From Parasponia andersonii (taxonomy: Eukaryota > Streptophyta > Magnoliopsida > Rosales > Cannabaceae): a stretch of DNA of 64,000 nucleotides. The stretch lies in assembly GCA_002914805.1 (NCBI GenBank), contig JXTB01000113.1:466090-530089 (forward strand). The letters are read 5' to 3'. Position numbers and translations under genes: made by a program. The notes under the pieces were generated by a model that was not told where the DNA came from, ran no database searches, and saw only the letters and a list, made by a program, of their open reading frames with translations. Positions 23,170 to 33,811 of the stretch are shown here, in pieces; positions within the stretch are counted from its first letter, which is position 1, and each line of letters opens with the position of its first letter.

Positions 23170-24850
23170 AAATATTTGAAAATATCCCTACAGTACATTC
23201 CAACATTTAAAAGCATGTTTGCCATTCATTTCAGTTTTAGAAACAAAATAGTTGTAAAAAAAACTTGCGATAGAAAATTCGTCGCTTCATGTAAATTATA
23301 CATCCCGAATAGAATAAGTTGCAATACAAACCCTTAAGCATCCAAAAAGTTCAAAAAACTCCTCTATAAATGTAAATAATTGAATAAACGGCTAGCTCGT
23401 CCAAATAATACAATGCCATTAAAAAAAAACGAAAAAAAAAAACTAGCTACAGTCAGAGCGACATAACCAGTGTCTTTTCCAAAATCCGAGGTCAATTGAA
23501 ACCCAATAAAGCTAGTTATACTCTTCTTCTTCTTTTTTAGGTACGTATTTTTTAAATAAAAACTGTAAAAAAATGTTTTACACGATGTTTATCGAAATTA
23601 AATAACTAAAATCCCTTAAGTGACACCTTTAAACAAAAAAATACTGCCAAGTTCCAGGTACAACTAGGATAGATTAGCGAGTGATTGATTTGATGCAACA
23701 ATGAACAGTAAACATCAAATGTCTTATTTCCACTCACTGAATACGTGGCTGCTCCCCAACCAAATACTTTGTCTTTCGTTTTTAATGGGAACTACTTAAA
23801 TTAATTAAGGCCGTTCGTCATAAATTATAATTTTTATCTCAAAAAGAAAGAAAACCAAAAGTAATACTTTAAGTTACACCAAAAAATGAATCTTCCTTAA
23901 AGTCTTTGGATGTTAATTAGTTAATATACTTTTCTTCGCTTATTTACTGAGTGTGAAAAAACTAGTAAATTCTTTGGCACAGAAATTATCTCTTGTACCT
24001 AATATTACACAATTAAGAAACTTTACACAATTCATCCGAAAACAATTAAGAAGATCGGACAATAATGTAATGATTATTGCATCCGAAAATTGTCTTCATA
24101 TTTCTTTTTTTTTTCTTTTTTTTGTTGCTAGGACACATCCCAAAACTTTAATTTAAAAAAAATCAAAAACAAATAAGAAACATTCACTACCAAGGTTTAG
24201 GAACAGATGTGAAAGATAAGACACATTTAAATGATAAGCATATCAACAAAAATGATACATATCCAATTATCCATACGTTTTCCATAAATGTAACCAAAAT
24301 TTCTTCTTAAAACCATCTAAAGTTATATAACAAAAGTCATAGCTCTAGTATTTCCTTTTCACTCCTCTCAGATAATTAAAAATATTGGTAAATGCACCAA
24401 ACATTAAAAATAATCATTCGACCTATTATAGTTATCCAAACAGTAAGACCTACGGATCATCACCCTTTTATCTGGCTTCTCACTATAAAAGACATTTAGT
24501 ATTTTTCTTTCTAGAAACAAAAAATATTCGGAACTTCCTTCAATAAATTACACGATCTAATAAGTAGTAAGTTAGGATGCATTTAATAGCATACTCCTAC
24601 TCGAGCACTTTTGGCTCAATGTCCCCTGTATTTCTGTGGATCAAATAACTGAATAAGTATCTCCAGACTTCCGAGGTAAGTAGGACCATCCAAATGAAAA
24701 ATAATAAATATATATATACGGGCGTAATATCTACTGCACCAAGGTTCAGAGGAAAAGAAATTTTCTTTTTTCCTTTAAAAATGAGAGTAGAAAGTAACAA
24801 GAAGAAATGTCTAACAAGGTATCATCCATCAGTTAGATAACACTCACTGT
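23170..24850. other. Intergenic, no gene seen
   Basis: AT-rich, with short homopolymers and no supported frame. The part nearest 24.9 kb is probably 3' flank or 3' UTR of the AP2-type gene on the minus strand. Confidence 0.45.
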
Positions 24851-25091
24851 AGCTAATTTTGACAACTTATGTCCAACAGCACAGAACAATGCCTTTTGAG
24901 CATAAACGCAAGATAGAATTAGCATCTCCTTAATACCAATATATCCAAAATAGCTTGGTAATGGCTTAATACAAAGAGTCAGAATCAAGTGGTAGTAGTG
25001 TAATCACTATTTGAATCATACAAAGAATATGAAGAAGACCACGCCGTAAGGGATGCCTTCAACTTCGAAGGAGAATGGTAGTTCAAGCCTC

Positions 25092-28000
25092 CTAGGGGGG
25101 TGCCTGTGGCGGCTTCAACTGGTAGTAATATTGGGAGGAATGGGTGGCAGCTGTGGCCGAAGAAGTAAAACACAGATTGAGGGTCGCCGGGTCTAAAGGT
25201 TTTGATGGAAGGATGGCAGCGGATGGAGGGGCGGCTGAAAATGAGAATCCTGATGATGCTGCAGTAGAGAACAGTGGCACCGGGGTTGCAGTGACCTGGC
25301 CATGCATTTGCCATGCGGGGAGTCCTTGAGAAGAACCTAGTGCTATTCTTTTCTCTGTTGCCCTTTCCTGTCAAAGGAATCCAACTCGAGTTATCAGTCA
25401 GGCTCCTATCCTACTGTATATATGTCATTATATTGATCACTGTTCTAACAAAAACAGATACTTTTAATCTCTATAAAGTTCCAACAATACATAAAACGTA
25501 TCTACAACCAATAGCCTTAAGAAGGGTGAAAAAGCTGAAAAAGTGTCCACAAATCAAACTATTGGAAATTTCAACAGAAATGAACAGTCCCATGTTTAGA
25601 CAAAAATGTACTATAGTAATCGCTGCAGTTCTTCGTATTCAGATTCTACGAAGTGGTTGATTCTTAAGTTTTATGAACAAAACAAAAGACTCGTATTATA
25701 GCCACAGTCGCCATTTTGTTAGCTTCATTCCCAAATGGTAGATCCATTATAGTAGATATCGAACCAAAAATAAGTAACCTCATGTTACTCGAGTAATATA
25801 AGCTTCCATTGTGGTTCTACTAATAAAGTGTGGTTATTATTGTAACAGATGCTAATTTGGTAATTACGGGTAAAAGATAGTCATCAGTCAGAAGGTAACT
25901 GAAATTTACCTCACTGGGAAAGAAACTTGGATATACACCATTCAACACAAGAGGCTGCTCTGGTGTCATTACTAGCCCTTTGAAAGGTGGATCACTTAGT
26001 GTTACACTAGTATGATTCTCCATCTACAAAACCAGAATGCAGAGTGCATAAACAATCGCCATTTATAAATCCCAACTATTTGCACTAGTACAATTTGTCA
26101 TTTCAAAGTGAAGGAAAAAATTCGAACAAGTTAATTATATTGGTAACTACAAGGAAAACAAATGAAAACAAGACCAAGTCCGAAAATTTTCAGCATATGG
26201 TACTGGCTTTATTACCCCCAAAAGCTTTCTGCTGTGCATCTCATAAGGGCCAGGGTGGAACTGGATGCGCCCCTCACTCTCCTTTTGACCATTTCCGAAT
26301 GAAGGGGTGGATATCCCCAAATTGAGATCGAGATTGTGATTCTCACCTGCATAAAAGAGCACGTAATTAACAAAGCCATCTTTTGATGTTCTATAGAATG
26401 AATATAAAGCTCCTCAAAAATGAGATTTCAGATATTACCTTCATTACTGGCTTCAGAGTTCATGTCCCCTTCATAAGTACTTGGCTCAAAGTTGGTGACT
26501 GCTTCCCTTCCATTACATTTGATAGCTGCTTTGTCATATGCCCTGGTTTCCAGAAAATCAAAAGGGAGACGTGTTGGAAGCCAAATGAGGTTGAAGAAGG
26601 TTATAAATTCAGTGTCAGGTAGAGAGTAATTCATGATCATTAGGACCTTGCAGCTTCTACTTCGCTGTCGAATAGCCCAAGATATATATACCTGCATGCA
26701 AGCATCGTAACCTCCATGATGTAAACACGGTCCCCAATTTTTCTGTTTCTTTTATTTGTTTTTTCTTTATTTCTTTCTTATTGAAATATCTTTGATTTTT
26801 TTCCAAAACAAGGCAAATTTAAAACAACCCATTAAGAAATAATTTGCAAACATCTCAGTTCACTCCAATGGGACACATAAAAACTTCTATTATACACACC
26901 TAAATCTAAAATTAAACTAAAATATTCAGATTCCATAAAAATAGTTCCTCACTTTTTGCCGAGGAATTGCCCCATTCGAGCTTCCCATCGGCCACATTTG
27001 TGCAGCGTCACTCCTCTATATTTTGAGCTTCCCCTAGAGAACCCTGTGCTCTGCCTGCGTAGTATGTGCACAAATTCTTCCTTGGTCAAGTTCTTCAGCT
27101 GAGAAATGACAATTGATGCAAGTATCTTTAGTCTCATAATACCCATAACTCAGAAACGAAAAAAGGACTCGGTATGTTTCTTTTGTGACACTAGTACTAT
27201 ACCTGTTTCAAATCATCCTCATAATCGCTGAGATTAAAATTGATATCAGCGTCTACTCCCCTGAACTTGATAGCGGCTCGATCATAAGCTCTAAATTCCA
27301 GCAACCCAAGGCAACAATACAGATAAGATCAAAACAATGAAACTAAAATTATGAGACAACAATTTAACCTAATGGCAGATAAGAAGAAATATACCTAGCA
27401 GCAGCATGAGCAGTGTCGAATCCACCTATACAAAGTCCAACAACCCAATTAGTCAAAGTTTTCCAAAAATAGAAGACCAATAGCATAAATTTTCCTTAAT
27501 GGGTAGACTAAGAATCAAAAGTCAGCCAAACAAAATATTAAATCCATACCCAGATACACTTGTTTTCCACAATCCCTGTATCACAAAAGGAAAGAAAGAC
27601 AAAGAATAAGAAAAACAAAGCAAGAAATAGTCAGTTTCAGGTCAAACTAACAGAATTAGTACTCAGAATCAATAAGACAAACAGATAAAAAATTTCCTTA
27701 AGAGAGAGAAAAATTCTTTTTAAGCAATTTAAACGCATTAAATTTCAATTAGGACATCGCAAACGAATTGGTCAAAACCCAAATAACCAAATTCATCAAT
27801 AAAAACCAATTCATCTATAGGTCTCATTAATTATTCATCAAATTCAACCAAAATCAAAAAACATAGACTTATATGAATACAATCAACACGAAACGTCACT
27901 CACCAAATATGCGATTCCCATCTTCCAGTCCTCCGATAGAAAGTGACCCCTCTATACTGTGAGCTCCGAGACCTGGGTCCCCTCCTACTCTTCTTCGCCG

Positions 28001-28454
28001 GCTGTTGTTGTTGCGGCTGTGGTTGTAGCTGTGGCTGTGGCTCTTGCTGAATCATCCTCACCTCACCAGCCCCACTCTGGTCAAACCCCAGCTCGATCCA
28101 GTTCTTCCTCGAAGACGACGAGGACTGCACCCGCCAATCCTTGAAATCCCCATTCCCTCCACCCATCGGGAAGAGCTCTTTCGTCACCACGGCGACGTCG
28201 TTTTCGGTTCCCCCAACCTTGAGGATGTCAAAGTCGAAGGTGTACACCTCGTTCCCGCCGGCGCGTGCGGAGCACGACTCGTCATCGCCTCCGTTGCTCG
28301 ACGCGTCCGCATTGACGATAGACGAGTTGGAGGTCCCCGACTCGTCCATTTGGGTGCCAGACCCTTGAGGAATCTTCTCGAGGAGCATGGAGGACGAGTC
28401 CTCGTTCTGAGCCGAAGAATCGGCCGAGTGCACATTCAGATTAAGATCCAACAT
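25092..28454 (-). CDS. RAP2-7: AP2-family transcriptional repressor, RAP2-7/TOE1 type, miR172 target
   Basis: Minus-strand exons in order: 28454-27904, 27575-27550 (26 nt), 27425-27395 (31 nt), 27290-27203, 27098-26953, 26691-26647, 26542-26439, 26346-26216, 26023-25910, 25367-25092; frame is kept throughout, giving 503 aa. It opens MLDLNLN, an EAR (LxLxL) repression motif, and has a second DLNLG near residue 336. A basic [10 protein letters not shown] nuclear signal precedes AP2 domain 1 (about 166-230, [18 protein letters not shown]). AP2 domain 2 follows at about 257-322 ([17 protein letters not shown]). The linker [17 protein letters not shown] is family-typical. The C-terminal SPF-like segment AASSGFSF lies over the miR172 site. 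Family members delay flowering and the juvenile-to-adult change by recruiting corepressors. RAP2-7 is preferred over AP2 or TOE3 from the N-terminal half, by recollection only. Confidence 0.93.
25244..25264 (-). promoter_or_regulatory. miR172 target site in the last coding exon
   Basis: On the mRNA strand the 21 bases read CTGCAGCATCATCAGGATTC plus a final T, complementary to miR172 apart from one G:U pair and the terminal base. It encodes AASSGF plus flanking bases, the conserved position in euAP2 genes. miR172 acts there by translational repression and cleavage. Confidence 0.93.
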
Positions 28455-28822
28455 AGCTCGTTGTTAGTTCGTTTCCTTCAAATTTCAGCTCTCCAATAGC
28501 TCCAAAGCTAAAAATTCTCCCAAATTCTCAGCTCCAAGAAAACCAACCTCGCTCTACAGCATCTGAGTGCTCGATCAATAGCTTCTCCTCCTCGCAGTGA
28601 ATCGAACGGCGGAGATCGATCGATCGATTCAATCAAATCGGATCAGATATCACCAGCTCATGATCGAAGGTGAAAACTCAAAATATAGAGAGAGAAAATT
28701 TGGAGAAAAGCTCAAGCTATAATGGAAGAGAAGCCATTTACGCGAGAGTGAAAGGATTTTCTGCTGAGTCAAAAAAAAAAATCGGCGATCGCCATAGGAA
28801 GAAGACGAAGAATATATAAAGA
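28455..28822 (-). promoter_or_regulatory. RAP2-7-type gene: 5' UTR and core promoter
   Basis: Upstream of the ATG lies a relatively GC-rich leader of about 330 bases. A TATA-like TTTATATATT on the minus strand (28811-28820) sits where a start site near 28785 would be expected. A GA/CT microsatellite lies about 120 bases further upstream (28940-28962). The start site is inferred. Confidence 0.4.
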
Positions 28823-28939
28823 AGAGAGGGTCAAACGGCGTCGTCTAAGGAGGGAGCGCCTTAGCAGACTTGTGGAGTTGCATTGGTTATTTAAACCGGC
28901 GAGGAATTGAGGGGTCGGACTGACATCATCGCCGATTTT

Positions 28940-28962
28940 GAGAGAGAGAGAGAGAGAGAGAG
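28940..28962. repeat. (GA)n microsatellite upstream of the AP2-type gene
   Basis: About 11 GA dinucleotides. GA/CT tracts near plant promoters can bind BPC/GAGA-binding proteins; a role here is not shown. Confidence 0.8.
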
Positions 28963-28964
28963 AT

Positions 28965-29373
28965 TTGAGAGTGAGAACCGGTTTAAAAGGATGGAATATA
29001 TATAAACAACATTTTCTGGGTTCACTTGCTCTCCCCTCACCGGTCTGGTCGGTTACCGGTGGATGATATTTTTCTTATTGCCACTGCTATGCTAAATTGC
29101 TAGTATTGGGTGGTCTCGCACGCGGAAACACAACACCAATCTATATCTCTCTCTCTTTATATTACCACTATTTATTATTATGTGTAGGTTTCACTATTTG
29201 GTTGGTAAAAATACTACATGGAATTTACACAAATATGATATGACAACTTATATATTTGTAGCTTTAATTTCATTTTCCACTTTGTTGATGAATAATATTT
29301 CACGCACTCTATAATTTATGGATGGGTTTACACACGTATAAATAAATTTGTAATGTTTACTTGTTTGGTAATT

Positions 29374-29413
<40 letters not shown>

Positions 29414-30530
29414 GTCACCTCACGTTTACACATGTTCACATTTTCGATTATCAATTCTTACTCTCAAACATAAAGGACAAAAGAACAAATGGAAAATCTT
29501 CCCCTTTTTTTTGTTTTTTATTTTTTCAAGTATGTATCACTACCCTTAATAATATAGTATTTATATTATTTGTTGGAGAACTGAATGCTAAATTAGAAAT
29601 TTGTCACATCATGTATACTACTTGATCTTATATCTTTTGGCAAATTCATGATCATTCCTATGTTGTATTTAAATAGACAATAATAATAACATATATTTGT
29701 CAAAGCAGGCAGGTTTTGCAAAGTCGTCAGTTTCATCTTTCCAATTTTTTTTTTCCCGTATGTTAAAATAACTTTTTCAACACTAACAAATTAAAAACTA
29801 TTCATTTCAAATCTCATCATCTAAGATCTCTTAAATAAATTATATTCTTTTATTATTTTTATTTGTTACGTTTTTTTAATATTTACCCAACGAAATACAA
29901 ACTATGGTATCTCCCCACTCCCTAGTAAAGTAGTAGTTCTGCAATGTGCAACAGTGCGAGTCCGTTAAAAGACAACTTGTTTTTTTCTTTTTCTTTTTTC
30001 CTGAAAAGACAACTTGTATTAATTAACGGATTCAATACGTTTGGACATTCATTAATAGAGATTCTTTAAGGTATGTGCCTTCATTTTTTTTTTTCTTTTT
30101 TTTTTGGAAAAAAAAAATCAAGATAAATTAGGGGAAGGAGATTTTTTAAGGGAACAAACATAAATTAGGTGAAAGCTTAATCTCAAGAATCAAGATAGCA
30201 ATATTACTACTGCGTACTCGATCATTCAAAGTGCGTGGCTCCCACAAAAGTAAGGAAGAGTTGTTAGAAATACTAGACATAATTGAAAAGTGCAAAGTTC
30301 TGTTGAACGTTTTTTTTTTTCAAAATAGGAAAAAAAAAAACTTTTTAGACAAACATAGATATTAATACATTATTTCAATATATATATATATATATAGATA
30401 TTAATACACAGTAGTATAACTAGTATAGCAGGTTGAAACTCTGTTACGAAAACTATGTTATATACTACTAAGGTCTAGCTATATAATAGTTTACAGCGAG
30501 AGGAAAAAAAAAACAATAAATAATCCTAAC
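28965..30530. other. Intergenic, no gene seen
   Basis: AT-rich. It contains a TA microsatellite followed by GTAT repeats (29374-29412) and a second TA run near 30379-30396. The short open frames here come from the microsatellites. Confidence 0.5.
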
Positions 30531-31259
30531 GTAAAACCTCTATAAATTAATATTGTTGGGATTATGAAAAATTATTATTTTAAAGAAGTTATTAATTTAT
30601 TGATAAATAAATATTTATTAATTTAAAAGAGTTGTATGAGTTTAGTACCTATATTTTTTTTCTTAAAATACATGCTAGATTTATAATAATAAAAATTAGA
30701 TATAGTTAAAGTTCATGTGTGCATACAAAAAAAACTTAAAATTTAACATGTATATGCATAAAAGTTAATACATATTATTTGTACATAAATCAAATTCTAA
30801 AAATTAATTTTGAGTGTGCATAAAAAAATTTAAAAAGTAAATATACATAAGATAAATATAATTTTAAAATTTAACACAATATAAGAGATAATATTTCAAG
30901 ATGTTTCATATATATTGAGCATAACTTTTATAAATAGTTATTTGTTTTACTATCCAAATCATTATATATAGATTTCAAATCATATACCGAATATGTTGCA
31001 AACATTGTAAAAATTAGAGATGAGATTGAGTTAAATTTAAGTATAAATAATAAGCAAATAACTTTAGATGCATTTTGAAAAAGAAACTGAATTAATAAAA
31101 TAGAAGTTATCTAAAAAAATCTCATCAGTATTATCTTAAATTATGCACTTAATTAGTGAAAATATTAATTTAGTACATTAGTGAGAGTTAGGATCGAAAT
31201 ATTTTATTATTTAACTAAAATTGTTAATTTATCGAATATTCATTTATCACGATTTTACA
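30531..31259. mobile_element. Candidate non-autonomous DNA element
   Basis: The left end GTAAAACCTCTATAAATTAA and the reverse complement of the right end CTGTAAAATCGTGATAAATG are similar over about 27 bases (both continue to AATATT). The CTCTATAAATTAATA...GGGA...ATGAAA opening is one I associate with a widespread plant repeat. The interior is very AT-rich, with no frame. No target duplication was confirmed. Confidence 0.35.
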
Positions 31260-31723
31260 GTACTTTGATGACATTAATTAGAATTTTAAAAAGATGAAGG
31301 CACATATATAGTTAGCTTTTATCCGAATTGTTGTTCCATAAAAATTCATCCTTCATTTTTAAAACAAAAGTAAATAAAAATATTACAATCAAGATATAAA
31401 TCTGATTCCATTCATCAATTAAAAAAATGACTAGATAAATAGTTAACGACACACATGAGTTTGCACTAATTTTTACTGTTAATAGTTGATCCATTAATCC
31501 ACGCTATAGTATTTGATGGCTTACATCGGAGATAACGCAAGTGTGAGTTAGCATTGTCCAAAAAGATATATAGTCACAAATCTAGCTAAGGAAACTTGCA
31601 ATCATCAGTAATTCCTTGCAACTCCTCACGTAACAACTGAAAAAAAAAAATTAAAAAAAAATAGATAGATTATACAACTTCTATTTGATTATTTTCTTTT
31701 TGCTTATGCTTAGCAAACACGAA

Positions 31724-31757
<34 letters not shown>

Positions 31758-32218
31758 CAATTTATGAATATCAAGCAGAGACACACGATCCTCTTATAAA
31801 ACGAGTAAAAAATGTTAAATCTATTATATTTTTCGCTCTCTTATCCTATTATTGTTTAATATGAGAACTCTATTAGAGTTTATAATACGAAATTTTAAGA
31901 TGAAAAAGGAGTGATTCTTAAAAGGAAGTTTCAAAAGTGAGCCCCTAGTTTGTAGGGCCGTGAGCTGGGTAAGAAGTCGTGAGTGCATATAAGCTGACAC
32001 ATTGAATTATTGCAAAATGAAACAGTCCAAAATTACGGTGGCTCTACTCTATCTCTACGTGAATAAATCCTTTTTCATATTATATAGTGGACCCAAAACC
32101 TTTTTGACCAATATATTCGTGTTTAACGTGATTGTACACAAATATCTAATGGTTGGGGTTAACTCGCGGATAACAGCCTTTTTTTAAAAAATAAAATAAA
32201 TAGTACGATCCAGCGGTC

Positions 32219-32285
<67 letters not shown>

Positions 32286-32680
32286 CTTTTCAGTTTCCTT
32301 TTTTTGAAAAAAATAGAAATAAGATTTTCCTTGCTTAAAATACAAAACGTATAAGCTAGAAAATCATATGAATGTCTATGAAGTTTTTTCTTTATTTTTT
32401 ATTATTTTTAGATATTGGAATTCATTGTTCCTACTAGTACTACTCCATGGTTCTCTTGCTCTTTCATTTCCATGCTTTTAAGGGACATCCGTACTTCTTA
32501 CCAGACTAATCCTTAATCGATAATTTGAGGTTTATTATTATTTTAACGATTTTATTTTTAATTTTTTTTACTGATAAGATATTATCGGATGTACGAACAA
32601 AATTGGACAAGATATTGATAGAACAAGCGAACAACCATATGCGTATTTTTCTTTATTTTCATTTGCCCTCATTCTTTCGA
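31260..32680. other. Intergenic with a poly-A tract and a (TC)n microsatellite
   Basis: No gene is recognised. Notable are an uninterrupted A-run near 31728-31756 and a 28-unit TC tract at 32225-32280. Confidence 0.5.
32225..32280. repeat. (TC)28 perfect microsatellite
   Basis: Fifty-six bases of uninterrupted TC dinucleotides. Length and purity suggest it is polymorphic. Confidence 0.95.
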
Positions 32681-32937
32681 GGATAATTGCAAAAATTTCC
32701 TGACCTTTTTATTTTTTCATTTTTTTCGGTACTTTTTTTTTAAAATTATAGTTACAATTTTATATTTGGTCTTAGTTTTGGCTAAGAGTATTCCTATCTT
32801 TTTTGTGTTTTATTTTTAACTCAGTGGTGAATATGTTTATAAATAAAGTCTGATGGGATGATTTTTTGTCATTTTCTAAAAATAAAAGGTAGATTTTCTG
32901 ATTTAGCCAAGATCAAAGGATATTTTTGCGACTACCC
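32681..32937. mobile_element. Candidate Mutator-like MITE
   Basis: The left end GGATAATTGCAAAAATTTCC and the reverse complement of the right end GGGTAGTCGCAAAAATATCC match at about 16 of 20 positions. The interior is T-rich and non-coding. Flanking 9-mers do not form a convincing target duplication, so the class rests on terminus resemblance only. Confidence 0.45.
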
Positions 32938-33568
32938 AGTCTTTTATTTTTAGGTAATTATTTAATGCATTCAAAATACAACCATATAATATACATAATA
33001 TTCCCTATGGTTTTCAATTCTTCTAAAATATGTTAATTTTATTTTATGTTTTTATCTTTTTAAAACTGGGAAACCTTTGTAGCTTGATCAACAAGTGGAC
33101 TTCTATAATGAACCCAAAGAAAAGAAAAAGAAAAAGAAAAAAAATCTTCTTCACTATTTAATGAAAGTACCTGTCGGATTCGAAGCTTGGATTTATGCAA
33201 ACATAGCGAGATCACGAATCACTCTTATTTCTTTTTATCTATGGTCCACCCCAAAGTTTAAAGTCATTGTCATATCCCACCAATTATTTGGTTCCTATAA
33301 ATAGTTTCTCACAATGTTGAATCCTAAAGGAAAGAAAATCCAACATAAGGTTTCTAGTGTATATTTGACAAAAATTACTATACAATTACATATACTTCCA
33401 CAAATATATAATTACAGGTAGTTGGTCATTAATAATTTTGTCAGGCGTGGAAGTAATTTTTGTTTTATTAATAGTTCATGAACATTGTGGCACCGCTCAA
33501 AAGCATAAGTTGCACAACTACAATTAAATCTAAAATGTTCCTTAAATATATATATATATATATATATA
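32938..33568. other. Intergenic, no gene seen
   Basis: AT-rich sequence ending in the TA microsatellite that flanks the next element. Confidence 0.5.
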
Positions 33569-33811
33569 TAGGGTACCAATTCAGAAGGTTTTTTTTTTTT
33601 TACCTATGCACAGGTATTAATTTGGCCAATGAAAATTTAGCATGCATATTTTTTTATTGTAAAAAGTAAGAGAGAGAAAGAGTATTAACGATGCACGTCT
33701 TTTCATGCATTTTATTATAATCATTGGATCACCATTTGATAGTGATCTAACGACTAAAAAAAAAATACCTACCCTTACGTTAAAAAAAATATCTATTAGA
33801 TTGGCAACCAT
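33569..33811. mobile_element. TA-microsatellite-flanked inverted-repeat element 1
   Basis: A (TA)n tract ends at about 33570, then TAGGGTACCAATTCAGAAGG and a long T-run. The right side, read inward, gives TATGGTTGCCAATCTAATAG and a T-run, and beyond it another TA tract begins. The termini are thus imperfect inverted repeats with TA repeats on both sides. The interior has small hairpins (ACCTATGCACAGGT) and no coding frame. Confidence 0.5.

Noticed and set aside
25144..25660. Plus-strand frames opposite the last AP2 exon and its upstream intron
   Set aside because: Antisense of a coding exon with a well-supported frame and miR172 site; no independent evidence. The miR172-like plus-strand sequence here is the complement of the target, not a MIR gene, since no foldback partner is visible.
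27959..28499. Plus-strand and alternate minus-strand frames of up to 151 codons over the AP2 first exon
   Set aside because: They are shadows of the GC-richer first coding exon, whose MLDLNLN start and frame-continuous splicing into the AP2 domains are decisive.
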